The notes under the pieces are model-generated. The model saw only the letters and a program-made list of their open reading frames with translations, searched no databases and was not told the DNA's origin. From positions 62,001-126,000 of the forward strand of contig NZ_CALJHY010000004.1 of the NCBI RefSeq assembly GCF_937770335.1: a stretch of DNA of 64,000 bases, read 5' to 3'. This document shows, piece by piece, positions 1 to 8,512 of the stretch. Numbering within the stretch: position 1 is the first letter of the stretch; each line of letters begins with the position of its first letter. The DNA is from an uncultured Glaciecola sp. (GTDB lineage Bacteria; Pseudomonadota; Gammaproteobacteria; Enterobacterales; Alteromonadaceae). A program made the translations under genes and the position numbers.

Positions 1-91
1 CAGATAATGCGAATTGGCCAGCAGTGTAGACAAGAAAAGCAACTCCCGCAAAGACGCCTAGCGTAGCAATTAGTTTAATCATTTTTTTCAT
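1..91 (-). CDS. N-terminus of a membrane-anchored or secreted protein (cut by window edge)
   Basis: Only the first 30 codons are inside the window. Reading leftward from an ATG at 91-89, the translation begins MKKMIKLIATLGVFAGVAF, a Lys-rich N-terminus followed by a hydrophobic stretch, typical of a signal peptide or a single N-terminal membrane anchor. A second in-frame ATG lies at 82-80. The rest of the gene is outside the window, so no function can be given. Confidence 0.55.
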   Translation of the reverse strand, partial: MKKMIKLIATLGVFAGVAFLVYTAGQFALS

Positions 92-234
92 AAATTTACT
101 AGGCACATTACGTATAAAATATGCCTATCTCCTTGTACTTGTCACATTATATTAAGATTATAGTTTTCTTCGTTTTTATAACTTAAGCATTTATCAAATA
201 AATAGTAATACGCGGGCTAGGAATAATTGGGCCA

Positions 235-612
235 TTAATCCCCTAACATTTCTCGAAGTTTACGTTCTGCTAACTCCCCAGGCGTTAAGCTCTCATCACT
301 GTTATTCTCCACTTCGGGCTCGTCACCGAAGAGGGCTGCTAGTTGCGCTTTGGCATTCTGTTGTTTTTCTCTGGTTGTCTTTAAAAAAATTTCTCCCGAG
401 GGTGAGAAATAGTCACAAAAATTAGCTTTTTCTCTATCAGTGACATCTTCGGCAATCGGTTCGTTACAACTATTTCGGCCATCAAATTCCTTACACATTT
501 TGCAAACATGTTGATCGGAATCGCACACAGAACAAACTTCGCGGCGTGACATCGGAAAAATAACATCTTCAAGGAGATTACCACATTGCCAGCAAGTTAG
601 ATTTAGAGACAT
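235..612 (-). CDS. conserved hypothetical protein, Cys-rich zinc-ribbon-like N-terminus
   Basis: About 125 residues. The N-terminal half holds several CxxC pairs (CWQC near the start, then CSVC and CKMC, then single Cys residues), the pattern of a small zinc-binding ribbon or knuckle. The C-terminal half is charged and ends in a predicted helix (GELAERKLREMLGD). I chose the ATG at 612-610; the frame also offers a GTG two codons upstream. It stands alone, 140 bp from the partial gene to its left. I do not recognise a named family; metal binding is inferred from Cys spacing only. Confidence 0.7.
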   Translation of the reverse strand: MSLNLTCWQCGNLLEDVIFPMSRREVCSVCDSDQHVCKMCKEFDGRNSCNEPIAEDVTDREKANFCDYFSPSGEIFLKTTREKQQNAKAQLAALFGDEPEVENNSDESLTPGELAERKLREMLGD

Positions 613-618
613 AAGCAC

Positions 619-1187
619 TGCTTTTAATCGTTAATTTACACAAGATAAAATTATATTAGTACAAACAGGAACTGAGTCAACTCATTGAATATAAATGTAA
701 GACACAAAACACAAAGCTTGGGGGAAGACAACCAGCCTTTTGGCTCCCGGTCTTAATAGTATGAGTATTGGCAAAGCCAATGTCCTCTCTCGCTCCGATT
801 AAGATAATTAGAGTAAACAATTTTTAGAAGCATAATAATTTTAATAATTTTAATAATTTTAATAATTATTGCGTAACACCCTACTAAAGTCTAGCTTCCT
901 TTATAAGAACAGAATATAACCTTCGCAGTGATAAGTTAAACTTTTTACTATCTGTAATATGGCGGTGGAGCACGATAGAACCAACAAAGAGATTCGCTCC
1001 GAGGAAAGTTAATCTAATTAAAATTGACATAGATGCAAGCGGTAATAATACAAAGATTACACCAAAATCGAATAACCAATGCCATATCTGAATTAAGGGG
1101 CTTACTGTCAAATAAGCCTGCTTTGCGAATAGTAATTATCCACGGAGTGAGCTAACCAATGCTCAATATGAATAAAGGTACTTAAAA
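619..1187. other. mostly non-coding stretch with an AT-rich repeat and small hairpins
   Basis: No convincing gene. A weak 75-codon minus-strand frame (884-1111, TTG start, two hydrophobic segments) could be a small membrane protein or chance. Two small inverted repeats are visible: AAGAC..GTCTT enclosing GCC-TTTT-GGC around 730-757, and ATTGGC-AAA-GCCAAT near 770-785. Neither has a T-tract, so I do not call them terminators. The AT-rich repeat at 831-889 is listed separately. Confidence 0.4.
831..889. repeat. AT-rich dispersed repeat, copy 1
   Basis: Three tandem AATTTTAAT units preceded by CATAAT and followed by a sequence ending CTACTAAAGTCTAGCTT. A related copy lies at 2950-3010 with two units and the tail ATACTAAAGTATACTTT. 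The two bracket the EAL gene, its partner and a pseudogene. Confidence 0.55.
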
Positions 1188-1877
1188 GTGATAAAAATTG
1201 AGTCAATATCCATCTTGCATGAGAAAACAAATTATATTGTATATCCCAGGGTCGAGCTAATCACAGACTGTCTGTCGAAAAAAAACAGTATCTTCGAGGT
1301 CCTATGTCTTGTGATGGATGGTGATACAGAGGCATGCGCTGCGCATTTTTTTGGTGAGCTAAGCAGCCGAGAAACTTACATAATTTATCGCCATGCATTA
1401 GAGAAATTAAAATCACAAACAACTGCAGCTATTTCGCTCAATGTGAACATTAACTTTTTAAAGTCTTGTTACGTTGAAATGCTTTTTTCGGAATTTGGTA
1501 GCGATACCATCATATTGGAATTGGTTGAAAGTACTCCCTTACACTCAATAATTCAGATTCAAGACCGATTAAATGAAATTAGAAAAAATCCTAGAGTACG
1601 CATCTGGCTCGACGACTTTGGAACAGAACGGTCAAATTTTGATATCATGAATGTGATCAATTTTGATGGTGTAAAAATGTCAAAAGAGCTTTTTTGGGAT
1701 TTACATAAAAATGATCAAATTTTGTTAAAACACATGATTAAAATGATGAAAAGAAAGTCTGAAAACTTGATAATTGAAGGCGTTGACAGCTTTGACAAGT
1801 ATATTTTTTGCAAGGAACAGAATTGTCTGATGCAAGGTTACTTCTTTAATGAAATTAAAAATAGTGCCGTTTCTTGA
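1188..1877 (+). CDS. stand-alone EAL-domain protein (c-di-GMP phosphodiesterase-like, possibly degenerate)
   Basis: A 229-residue single EAL domain with no visible sensor, receiver or membrane segment, so cytosolic. Family signatures can be followed: E37-V-L (EAL motif), N85, E111, D142-D143 in LDDFGT, K163, E197 in IEGVD and Q216 in QGYFF. The metal-binding and catalytic acidic residues therefore look intact. The Arg of the ExLxR signature, which helps hold c-di-GMP, is Leu41. The protein may be a weak enzyme or a c-di-GMP/protein-binding EAL of the YdiV kind. Start is GTG at 1188 with AAAGG about 9 nt upstream; the nearby ATG is followed by a stop. The next gene overlaps or abuts its end. 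Confidence 0.85.
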   Translation: MIKIESISILHEKTNYIVYPRVELITDCLSKKNSIFEVLCLVMDGDTEACAAHFFGELSSRETYIIYRHALEKLKSQTTAAISLNVNINFLKSCYVEMLFSEFGSDTIILELVESTPLHSIIQIQDRLNEIRKNPRVRIWLDDFGTERSNFDIMNVINFDGVKMSKELFWDLHKNDQILLKHMIKMMKRKSENLIIEGVDSFDKYIFCKEQNCLMQGYFFNEIKNSAVS

Positions 1878-1879
1878 TT

Positions 1880-2236
1880 ATGAATTCGCAATTACACCAA
1901 ACTACGTTGAGTCTAATTTCGTTGATACAGGTTTATCAACAAACTAGTGGTGACAACGAGAAGATAAGGTGTGCGGTGACATATTCTAAGTTACTTAAGC
2001 AGAAAGGAATTGAAACATCAAGTGTAAAAGAAAAGCTGCGGTTCTGCTCAGAAGCTGTGGAAGCGATATCATCAGTAGTTGTTGAAAGTAAATTCAAACT
2101 TACAAAAACGGAGTCCATTACACCACTCTTAGACAGAGACGAAATAGATTTTATACACGAAATGATGTTAAGCGAAAATGAAGGTGAAAGTAATGAAGGA
2201 AATAATCAAAGCAAAATGGATCTTTATGGTACCTAA
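1880..2236 (+). CDS. unknown small protein translationally linked to the EAL gene
   Basis: About 118 residues, predicted mainly helical and polar, with an acidic C-terminus rich in Glu, Asn and Ser. No membrane segment, signal peptide or known motif was recognised. The frame is open from a TTG at 1874 overlapping the EAL stop codon, but the ATG at 1880, three nucleotides past that stop, is the more likely start. This tight spacing suggests co-expression with the EAL protein, perhaps as a partner. That role is inference from position only. Confidence 0.65.
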   Translation: MNSQLHQTTLSLISLIQVYQQTSGDNEKIRCAVTYSKLLKQKGIETSSVKEKLRFCSEAVEAISSVVVESKFKLTKTESITPLLDRDEIDFIHEMMLSENEGESNEGNNQSKMDLYGT

Positions 2237-2367
2237 GTTTTTTATGTTTAACCGTTTTGTTGTTATATCCTCATCTTTGTAGCCGCTTTTTATTTACTTC
2301 TAATTGTTTGGTATTAGCTAAAGGTAGACAGGAGAAATTAATAGCCTCGCTCATTTTGAGTGATTAA

Positions 2368-2824
2368 AACTCATGTAAAATAGGTTATGCCAATGTTATT
2401 GTGCTCTATGGGAGCAGCAGTCATGATGCCTTTGTGGTCAATCAAGCCAGTTTTGATATTGATAAACCAGTAACTTTAGACACCACGCTTCTTAATCAAA
2501 GTGACAAACAATCTAAGCCATTTTTTTAATTATTGCGATACGCGCACCGAAAAGACACTCTATAAATATAAGAAGCACCAAGAAAAATACAACATCTCAA
2601 ACCTAGTCGTCCGACTATTGGCCGTACTTCCCTACTATAATTCAATTCCAGACGACAGCAATGCGTATATTGGCAAATTCAAAAGTGTCATGTTTTCTCA
2701 CGAGTTATCTTACAACTAAGAGCTTTACAGCCAACACTTAGCTGAAGATAAGAACAAGGGAAATTATCAGGAGGCGCAGTCAAGCGACAATTATGGAGGG
2801 AGCAATTACTTCTTCAGCTTTTAA
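2368..2824 (+). pseudogene. decayed gene with a frameshift and an internal stop
   Basis: A protein-like frame is open from 2368 (no start codon or ribosome site seen) and reads VIVLYGSSSHDAFVVNQ and so on to a run of seven T at 2521-2527, where it stops. Removing one T carries the reading into the next frame, which runs on to a TAA at 2717-2719. The same frame continues past that stop for another 34 codons to a TAA at 2822. The fused product (about 150 residues) is coherent and polar, ending GGSNYFFSF. One homopolymer slip plus one nonsense change explains the breaks. I do not recognise the family. Sequencing error at the T-run is possible, but the internal TAA argues for real decay. Confidence 0.5.
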
Positions 2825-2949
2825 GTTAAAAACATCAAGGTAAAGTCGAGATAAATTATGATAAAAAAGAAAACGACCGTAACAGGCTTGTAAGAATGGA
2901 GTAGGATATGCAGAACTAAAAGACAAGCATAACGTAAAATATTTCCAAC

Positions 2950-3010
2950 CATAATAATTTTAATAATTTTAATAATAATTGTATTTTATTATACTAAAGT
3001 ATACTTTATA
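2950..3010. repeat. AT-rich dispersed repeat, copy 2
   Basis: CCATAAT, two AATTTTAAT units, AATAATTG and then ATACTAAAGTATACTTT. It aligns over about 60 bp with 831-889, diverged mainly in unit number and in the short segment before CTAAAGT. Confidence 0.55.
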
Positions 3011-3090
3011 GCTATTGGACCGGGCAGTAAATAGGCTTTAACCATAATCCAAAAGCCCAAATAGATGGAAATTCTTTTATTCATAAAGTG

Positions 3091-3124
3091 ACATAGAAGG
3101 ACATAGAAGGACATAGAAGGACAT
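3091..3124. promoter_or_regulatory. three tandem 10-bp direct repeats upstream of a winged-helix gene
   Basis: The decamer ACATAGAAGG occurs three times head to tail (3091-3120) and is followed by a partial fourth copy, ACAT. The spacing is about one helical turn, as in the direct-repeat sites bound by OmpR/PhoB-type winged helices. The next gene, starting 93 bp downstream, encodes such a winged helix, so an autoregulatory operator is plausible. Binding itself is not demonstrable here. Confidence 0.5.
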
Positions 3125-3213
3125 TGTCGTTCATGGGTCAAAATACTAATTTTGACTGACTAAGATATGGCGAAATCTATATAACATTATCATTGAGTAC
3201 AGGGAGAAATCCA

Positions 3214-3657
3214 ATGGAACGAGGTCCTGATAGTTTAGTTGAATATATATTAAAAGATTCACTTAATAACTTGCAGCACACGACGGGGAATAAAGGAAAG
3301 TTGAGTAGTCCGTCAAATGAGCATCAAATTTGTAATTCATTTTGCTTCGATTGCCCTTTAAAGCTCGACCCAATTAAACTGACCGCAGATATGAGTATAA
3401 CGCGCAATAAATTAAAAATCAGTAGCAATACGATTCGTATAAATGAGCCACAGTTTAGAATGTTATGTGCTTTTAAACGTTACCAAAATACGGTGTTGAG
3501 TCGAGAAATTTTATTAGAGTATACGTGGGGAAAAAGTTCTCAGACTAGCAATAACGTAAACGTTTTGGTTTCATCGTTACGCGCCCTCTTAAGTAATACT
3601 GATCTAGAAATAATGACCATTCGAAACCAAGGATATCTTCTCACACACAAGCAATAA
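3214..3657 (+). CDS. OmpR/PhoB-type winged-helix protein without receiver, with a CX3CX2C cluster
   Basis: About 147 residues. The C-terminal 80 or so match the Trans_reg_C winged helix (FRMLCAFKRYQNTVLSREIL, then EYTWG, then VNVLVSSLRALL and a final GYLLTHK wing). No receiver domain or membrane helix precedes it. Instead there is a polar N-terminus and a compact cysteine group, CNSFCFDC, which could bind a metal or Fe-S cluster. I prefer the ATG at 3214 because AGGGAG (3201-3206) sits 7 nt upstream; an in-frame TTG at 3193 has no such site. Three 10-bp direct repeats lie upstream. It is probably a one-component regulator; its signal and targets are unknown. Confidence 0.75.
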   Translation: MERGPDSLVEYILKDSLNNLQHTTGNKGKLSSPSNEHQICNSFCFDCPLKLDPIKLTADMSITRNKLKISSNTIRINEPQFRMLCAFKRYQNTVLSREILLEYTWGKSSQTSNNVNVLVSSLRALLSNTDLEIMTIRNQGYLLTHKQ

Positions 3658-3804
3658 GAAGGCATCAATAAAACCCTAAGTCTATGTCGCATATCTATTT
3701 TTTGTTATTTTTTTTAAGTTAATTAACTCATTTGTTTTTGATTTTTATCTGATCTGTTATTATGGTGAACGCACCGCAGAGAAAATTTAACAAGGCAAAA
3801 TATA

Positions 3805-3975
3805 ATGACAACTAAACAAACAGTAGAAGACCACGAAGGTCATGTTCATGGTCCAGATTGCAATCATCATCATGAGCCACAAGCCCCTATCATTAGACAA
3901 GGCGCTAAAATCGGCCGCAACGACGTATGTCCATGTGGCAGTTCAAAAAAGTATAAGAAATGTTGCGGTAAGTAG
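3805..3975 (+). CDS. SEC-C motif mini-protein, His-rich
   Basis: A 56-residue protein. The C-terminus is a textbook SEC-C zinc-binding motif ([15 protein letters not shown]), the module that ends SecA and many small accessory proteins, with Cys residues coordinating zinc. The N-terminus is histidine-rich ([15 protein letters not shown]), suggesting more metal binding. It resembles the short SEC-C proteins of Vibrio, Photobacterium and Alteromonas relatives. The sulfotransferase-like gene starts 5 nt after its stop, so the two are probably co-transcribed. Function is unknown beyond likely metal binding. Confidence 0.85.
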   Translation: MTTKQTVEDHEGHVHGPDCNHHHEPQAPIIRQGAKIGRNDVCPCGSSKKYKKCCGK

Positions 3976-3980
3976 CGTCT

Positions 3981-4916
3981 ATGTTATCGGCAGGTAATGC
4001 AGTTTTTAGTTTTGTTAACGAATTAACCCAGTTATTAAACGAATTTGATCAATCACTAGAACAGCGTAACATTCAGAAATTAAAGCTGATAATACATGCC
4101 GGTACACCCAAAACAGGCACAACGAGTTTACAAACCTATCTTGATAAAAAACAACGCAAGCTCAGAGGAAAAGGAATTCTTTATCCGCATAACCTTGATA
4201 AATTGCAAAATACTTCAGCACCAAAACATCAATGGTTTGAAAAAAACCTAGTCACAACAAATTTAGAAAGTTTCGCAGAAAATTTTAAAAACATAATCTC
4301 ACAAGTTAAAAGCGACACTCACACCATTATTCTCTCATCTGAAGGTATTTATAATTACTGGTGGGATTTTCCTGACGAATCAAAAGAGGTATTACATGAA
4401 TTGAGTAAACTCTTCGATGTTCAAATTTGGGTTTGGTTTCGTGAACCCATCGCCTTTATTGAGAGCTACTACAAACAATGCATTCGTAACCCACAACTTG
4501 AAGGCAACCCATGTTATGGAAAAGACTTATCTTTTGCTGAAATGTTAAGTATCGACTGGTTTTCTCAACATTTAGACTACCAAGGATTCGTCTCCGAGTG
4601 CCAAACATTGTTTGGAGATAATAATATTTCCGTATTTAAATATGACGGTGATGTGGTGCAAGAAGTCATTCATAAATTAGGCTTGGCTACTCCCCACGAT
4701 AATCCAACGCCGCGACAAAATAATAGTTTAAATAGTGCTTCAATAAAATTACTACGAACTATAAATAGTTATAATATCAAAGCAAAAGACAAAGAACTTT
4801 TGATGCCTCATTTAAAAGAAATCAATGCCGTTCTCCAGATTCATGCAAATGATATGTTAATTGATGAAGGGTCTAGAAAAAAAATCCTGAAGATATATAG
4901 CCCGATAAAATTCTGA
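3981..4916 (+). CDS. sulfotransferase-like P-loop protein
   Basis: A 311-residue protein. At residues 39-50 it has HAGTPKTGTTSL, the PAPS 5'-phosphosulfate-binding loop of sulfotransferases. Further on come ILSSEG and FREPIAFIESYYKQ, matching the strand and the Arg/Ser region that bind the 3'-phosphate. No signal peptide or membrane anchor is seen, so it should be cytosolic. It probably sulfates a carbohydrate or small molecule from PAPS, though the acceptor cannot be inferred. The start follows the SEC-C gene by 5 nt, suggesting an operon. Some family members of this length are annotated only as hypothetical. Confidence 0.75.
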   Translation: MLSAGNAVFSFVNELTQLLNEFDQSLEQRNIQKLKLIIHAGTPKTGTTSLQTYLDKKQRKLRGKGILYPHNLDKLQNTSAPKHQWFEKNLVTTNLESFAENFKNIISQVKSDTHTIILSSEGIYNYWWDFPDESKEVLHELSKLFDVQIWVWFREPIAFIESYYKQCIRNPQLEGNPCYGKDLSFAEMLSIDWFSQHLDYQGFVSECQTLFGDNNISVFKYDGDVVQEVIHKLGLATPHDNPTPRQNNSLNSASIKLLRTINSYNIKAKDKELLMPHLKEINAVLQIHANDMLIDEGSRKKILKIYSPIKF

Positions 4917-4972
4917 TCTGTATTCTATTGGACCAGTAAAAAGAACCGTACAAGATAATAGTTAAGGAAGTC

Positions 4973-5782
4973 ATGCGCAACACAGTTATTGAAACCATCA
5001 CCGACGTTCATCATTGGAACGATACCTTATTTAGCTTTAAAACCACTCGCTCGCAAAGTTTTACCTTTGAAAATGGGCAATTTGTGATGATTGGACTCGA
5101 AGTCGATGGAAAGCCTTTGTTGCGCGCATACAGCATCGCCAGTGCAAACTATGAAGAAAAGCTAGAGTTTTTTAGCATAAAAGTACCTGATGGAGCTCTC
5201 ACGTCACGCTTACAAAAAGTCCAACCTGGTGACGAAGTAATACTAACTACTAAAGCCACTGGCACACTAGTAGCAGGTCATCTTAAGCCAGCTAAGCATC
5301 TATATCTGTTATGCACAGGCACTGGATTAGCACCCTTCATGGGCATCATTAAAGACCCTTTTATTTATGATGCGTTTGACAAGGTAATATTAGTGCATAG
5401 CGTTCGCTTGGTATCCGAGCTTGCCTATAAAGATATTATCGAACATGAACTACCTGAAAATGAATATTTTGGCGAAGACGTAAAGAAAAAGCTGGTGTAT
5501 TACCCGACTGTAACAAGAGAAGAATTTCACTATCAGTCCGTGAACGAACAAGAAAATGAGAGAAGTCATCATACCCGTATTACTGATTTATTGACCTCGG
5601 GTCAGTTGACCAAGGATTTAGGCATGCCTGACATCAATGTCGACGACGACCGATTTATGATGTGTGGAAATAATGATATGTTGCAAGAGCTGATGGGCAT
5701 TTTGGATGACAGAGGCTTCACTAGGGCTAACTCCCGCAGTTTAGGCGAGTATGTGATTGAGATGGCCTTCATTGAAAAGTAG
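4973..5782 (+). CDS. fpr: ferredoxin/flavodoxin-NADP+ reductase
   Basis: A 269-residue FAD enzyme of the bacterial Fpr class, shuttling electrons between NADPH and ferredoxin or flavodoxin in the cytosol. The FAD-binding RAYSIAS lies at residues 51-57, the NADP-binding CTGTGLAPF at 114-122, and the conserved MMCGN near residue 230. Length and domain order fit the family. It ends three bases before the stop codon of the convergent PAS-GGDEF-EAL gene, with no obvious terminator between them. In enterobacteria fpr responds to SoxRS; I see no clear regulatory site here. Confidence 0.95.
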   Translation: MRNTVIETITDVHHWNDTLFSFKTTRSQSFTFENGQFVMIGLEVDGKPLLRAYSIASANYEEKLEFFSIKVPDGALTSRLQKVQPGDEVILTTKATGTLVAGHLKPAKHLYLLCTGTGLAPFMGIIKDPFIYDAFDKVILVHSVRLVSELAYKDIIEHELPENEYFGEDVKKKLVYYPTVTREEFHYQSVNEQENERSHHTRITDLLTSGQLTKDLGMPDINVDDDRFMMCGNNDMLQELMGILDDRGFTRANSRSLGEYVIEMAFIEK

Positions 5783-5785
5783 CGT

Positions 5786-7924
5786 TTAGGTTTGCCAAGT
5801 GGCATCCGGCCTCCAACTTTTAATCCAAGCAGGAATGTCACTCGCAGGCATAGGCTGAGTTATCGCATAACCTTGGGCTAGGTTGCAGCCCATTTCTAAT
5901 AGTGCTTTTGCTTGCTCAGTGGTTTCTACACCTTCTGCAATTACTTGGCATTTAAAGGCTTTCGACAAGCCTATTACACCTTCCACTATCGCTTGGTCGT
6001 TTGGATCAGTTAACATATTTGCGATAAATCGCTGGTCGATTTTAACTGAGGTTGCGGGTAGCACCCTGAGATAAGTTAGCGATGAGTAACCAGTACCAAA
6101 GTCATCTAAAGCAAACTGAATCCCCATGTCAAGACAGTCCTGAATCACACTAGTCACCTGTTCTAGATCATTAAATGCCGCATTTTCCATCACTTCCAAT
6201 TCAAGGCAGTGAGACTCGACTTCGGGGTGGGAAGATAAAATCTCAGCGAGTCTACTCGTAAAGTTTTTTTGCTGTAATTGTAGCGCGCTGATATTCACGC
6301 TCACGTGTATATCTAAACCTTCGCTTTGCCACTGCTTGATTTGTGTTAACGCTGAATTAAGTATCCATTCCCCTAATTCTAAAGACAAAGGCGTGTCTTC
6401 AATCAGTGGTGGAATTTCAATTGGCAGTAACAAGCCACGTTCTGGATGCTGCCATCGCAACAATGCTTCGACCGAAATGACCTTACCTAGCATCATATCC
6501 ACTATTGGTTGGTAAAATAACACAAACTGGTTTTTAGTTAACGCGACGCGCGCTGCTTCAAGACGTTCGCGATGAGTTTTTAAAACGATATCTTGAGCTG
6601 TATGAAACAGATGATAGCGATTTTTACCCTGCCCTTTTGCTGTATACATAGCCTGATCCGCATGACGTAACAGCATATCAGCATTAACGTTATCTTCAGG
6701 GAAAATTGTCACCCCAAGGCTAGCCGTTACATTAAGCATAAGGTTGTCTACGAACACGGGGGCAGAGGCCGCCTGCAGCAACCTTTCTAATAAAGGTTTA
6801 CAGCTATGCACTTTATCTAAGTCGGCTAGCACCGCAACAAATTCATCCCCTCCAAAACGCGCAAGGGTATCACCTTCTCGCAGAGTATCTTTCATGCGAT
6901 TAGACATGGTGATCAGTAATTTATCACCAACAGCATGACCATGCGTATCGTTCACTGCTTTAAACCCATCTAAATCCAGAAATACGATAGCAACTGATTT
7001 TTTATTGCGTTGCGATTGAAGTAATGTCTGGGCGAGTCGATCTAACAGTAATGTGCGATTAGGTAGCTGGGTTAGTGCATCGTAATGCGCAATTTGTTCT
7101 AATTGGCTTTGATAGTTTTTTATTCTGGTAATGTCGGTAAACAGCGCGACGAAGTTTTGTATTTTTCCATCTGGGTCACACACACTGCTAATGGTTTCTA
7201 TTTCAGCATAGACTTCACCGCTTTTGCGCCGATTCCAGACTTCGCCGACCCAATAGCCATTTCTGATTATTTCATGCCACATGTCCTTATAAAAACTAGA
7301 CGACTGCCTGCCTGATCCGAGAAACCGTGGGTTTTTACCGACTGATTCGCTCCTACTATATCCAGTGATTTTGCTGAAAGCGTCATTGACATCAATGATG
7401 CTGCCCGCTGAATCAGTAATCATAATACCTTCGCGAGCGTGACTGAAAACCTTAGCCGTTCGACTCAGCTTTTCTTCAGTTAATTTGAATTCCGTTATAT
7501 TTTCGTGCGTGAGCAGTAGGTGCTCATTATCATTTTTGAAACGCGTTATGTGGACAGTAAACCAGTGCTTTTGTATAGGACTATGAAAGGAGTATTGCAT
7601 ACTGAATTCATCAAGTTTGCGAAGAATAACCTGCAGAGCACCTTCTGCAAGATGGTCGACTTCATCAGAGTCAGTCATCTCTGATTGCCTTAGAAGCTTA
7701 AAATAATTAGTGCCAATAAAATAATCATCGATAATTAGTACTGTAGAATTTGTATCGTAAAAATTTCGCCATGCCTGATTAACTAATAATATGTCTCCAG
7801 CTTTGTTCAGAATGCAAACATGAGGCGATAATGCATCAATGACGGTCTGAGCTAAAAAGTTGTTAACTTTTGTTCGTGTTGACGATGACCGTTTTGTAGT
7901 GGAACGCATATTTGCTTGTGGCAT
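5786..7924 (-). CDS. PAS-PAS-GGDEF-EAL c-di-GMP signalling protein
   Basis: 712 residues, no membrane helices. A divergent PAS-like segment (about 25-150) and a clear PAS with PAC (about 155-275) precede a GGDEF domain (about 285-445) and an EAL domain (about 455-705). The cyclase site is RFGGDEF with an upstream REGD inhibitory-site motif. The EAL site has EALLRW, LDDFGTGYSS, KIDQRF, IAEGVET and QGY, all consistent with activity. It could both make and degrade c-di-GMP. GGAAG precedes the ATG. It is the last gene of the minus-strand cluster that begins with the CheB-CheR fusion, 43 bp after the PilZ gene. Confidence 0.95.
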   Translation of the reverse strand: MPQANMRSTTKRSSSTRTKVNNFLAQTVIDALSPHVCILNKAGDILLVNQAWRNFYDTNSTVLIIDDYFIGTNYFKLLRQSEMTDSDEVDHLAEGALQVILRKLDEFSMQYSFHSPIQKHWFTVHITRFKNDNEHLLLTHENITEFKLTEEKLSRTAKVFSHAREGIMITDSAGSIIDVNDAFSKITGYSRSESVGKNPRFLGSGRQSSSFYKDMWHEIIRNGYWVGEVWNRRKSGEVYAEIETISSVCDPDGKIQNFVALFTDITRIKNYQSQLEQIAHYDALTQLPNRTLLLDRLAQTLLQSQRNKKSVAIVFLDLDGFKAVNDTHGHAVGDKLLITMSNRMKDTLREGDTLARFGGDEFVAVLADLDKVHSCKPLLERLLQAASAPVFVDNLMLNVTASLGVTIFPEDNVNADMLLRHADQAMYTAKGQGKNRYHLFHTAQDIVLKTHRERLEAARVALTKNQFVLFYQPIVDMMLGKVISVEALLRWQHPERGLLLPIEIPPLIEDTPLSLELGEWILNSALTQIKQWQSEGLDIHVSVNISALQLQQKNFTSRLAEILSSHPEVESHCLELEVMENAAFNDLEQVTSVIQDCLDMGIQFALDDFGTGYSSLTYLRVLPATSVKIDQRFIANMLTDPNDQAIVEGVIGLSKAFKCQVIAEGVETTEQAKALLEMGCNLAQGYAITQPMPASDIPAWIKSWRPDATWQT

Positions 7925-7967
7925 GAGAGGCTTCCTGACAAAATGAGCAGAGAATTAAAGCCACAAA

Positions 7968-8300
7968 CTAAAGTGCGACAGTCGTGTAAGCATGAGTTAA
8001 TTCGTGCCCCAACATCGTTCGGAAATCTTTGCTGTCGCTAGCAAAAAGGATCCCTACGCCATCGTCGCTGGAATGCATGACAAGGCCTTTTTGTTCCACA
8101 CAAGCATCACCGTTATCTTTGTCGGTAAAATAAATTTTAATGAAATCGTTAATTGCTAATGTAGCCTTAGGTAATTTTATAAAAGCGCCAAAAGGATTAA
8201 TGTTTCGTGTATAGGCGCGCTTCAGCTTTCCGCCTTTAAACTGAATATCGACTTCTAGCGTTAATGGTATGCGGGTATAAGTTCGGTGATACATAGACAT
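7968..8300 (-). CDS. PilZ-domain protein (likely c-di-GMP receptor)
   Basis: A 110-residue single PilZ domain. The N-terminal RTYTR (R6 to R10) supplies the RxxxR that clasps c-di-GMP, followed by NINPFGAFI, corresponding to the [D/N]xSxxG element. The usual Ser is Asn here, so affinity may differ. It lies between the coiled-coil gene and a PAS-GGDEF-EAL gene on the same strand, which makes it a natural candidate to read out the c-di-GMP those enzymes make. Target unknown. Confidence 0.85.
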   Translation of the reverse strand: MSMYHRTYTRIPLTLEVDIQFKGGKLKRAYTRNINPFGAFIKLPKATLAINDFIKIYFTDKDNGDACVEQKGLVMHSSDDGVGILFASDSKDFRTMLGHELTHAYTTVAL

Positions 8301-8512
8301 TTCAACTCCTAATAGCCAGTTTTAGTGACATCAGTTTTAATCTTAAAACTTTATATCGTGACTAATCGAAACCAGTATATCCATAGCTCTACAAATAAAG
8401 TTGATTTCAATCAATTAAGCGTTCGAACAAGTAACAAGACCCTTCAGGTTAACGATTGTGAAGCCCTATCGAACACGCTGTTTATGGAGGCATTGCAGCC
8501 TCTATTTAAAGG

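Noticed and set aside
700-810. Possible tRNA or integron attC site
   Set aside because: There are small hairpins but no cloverleaf or attC core pair could be built.
884-1111. 75-codon hydrophobic minus-strand frame as a gene
   Set aside because: TTG start, no ribosome site, no recognisable family; kept only as a note in the intergenic entry.
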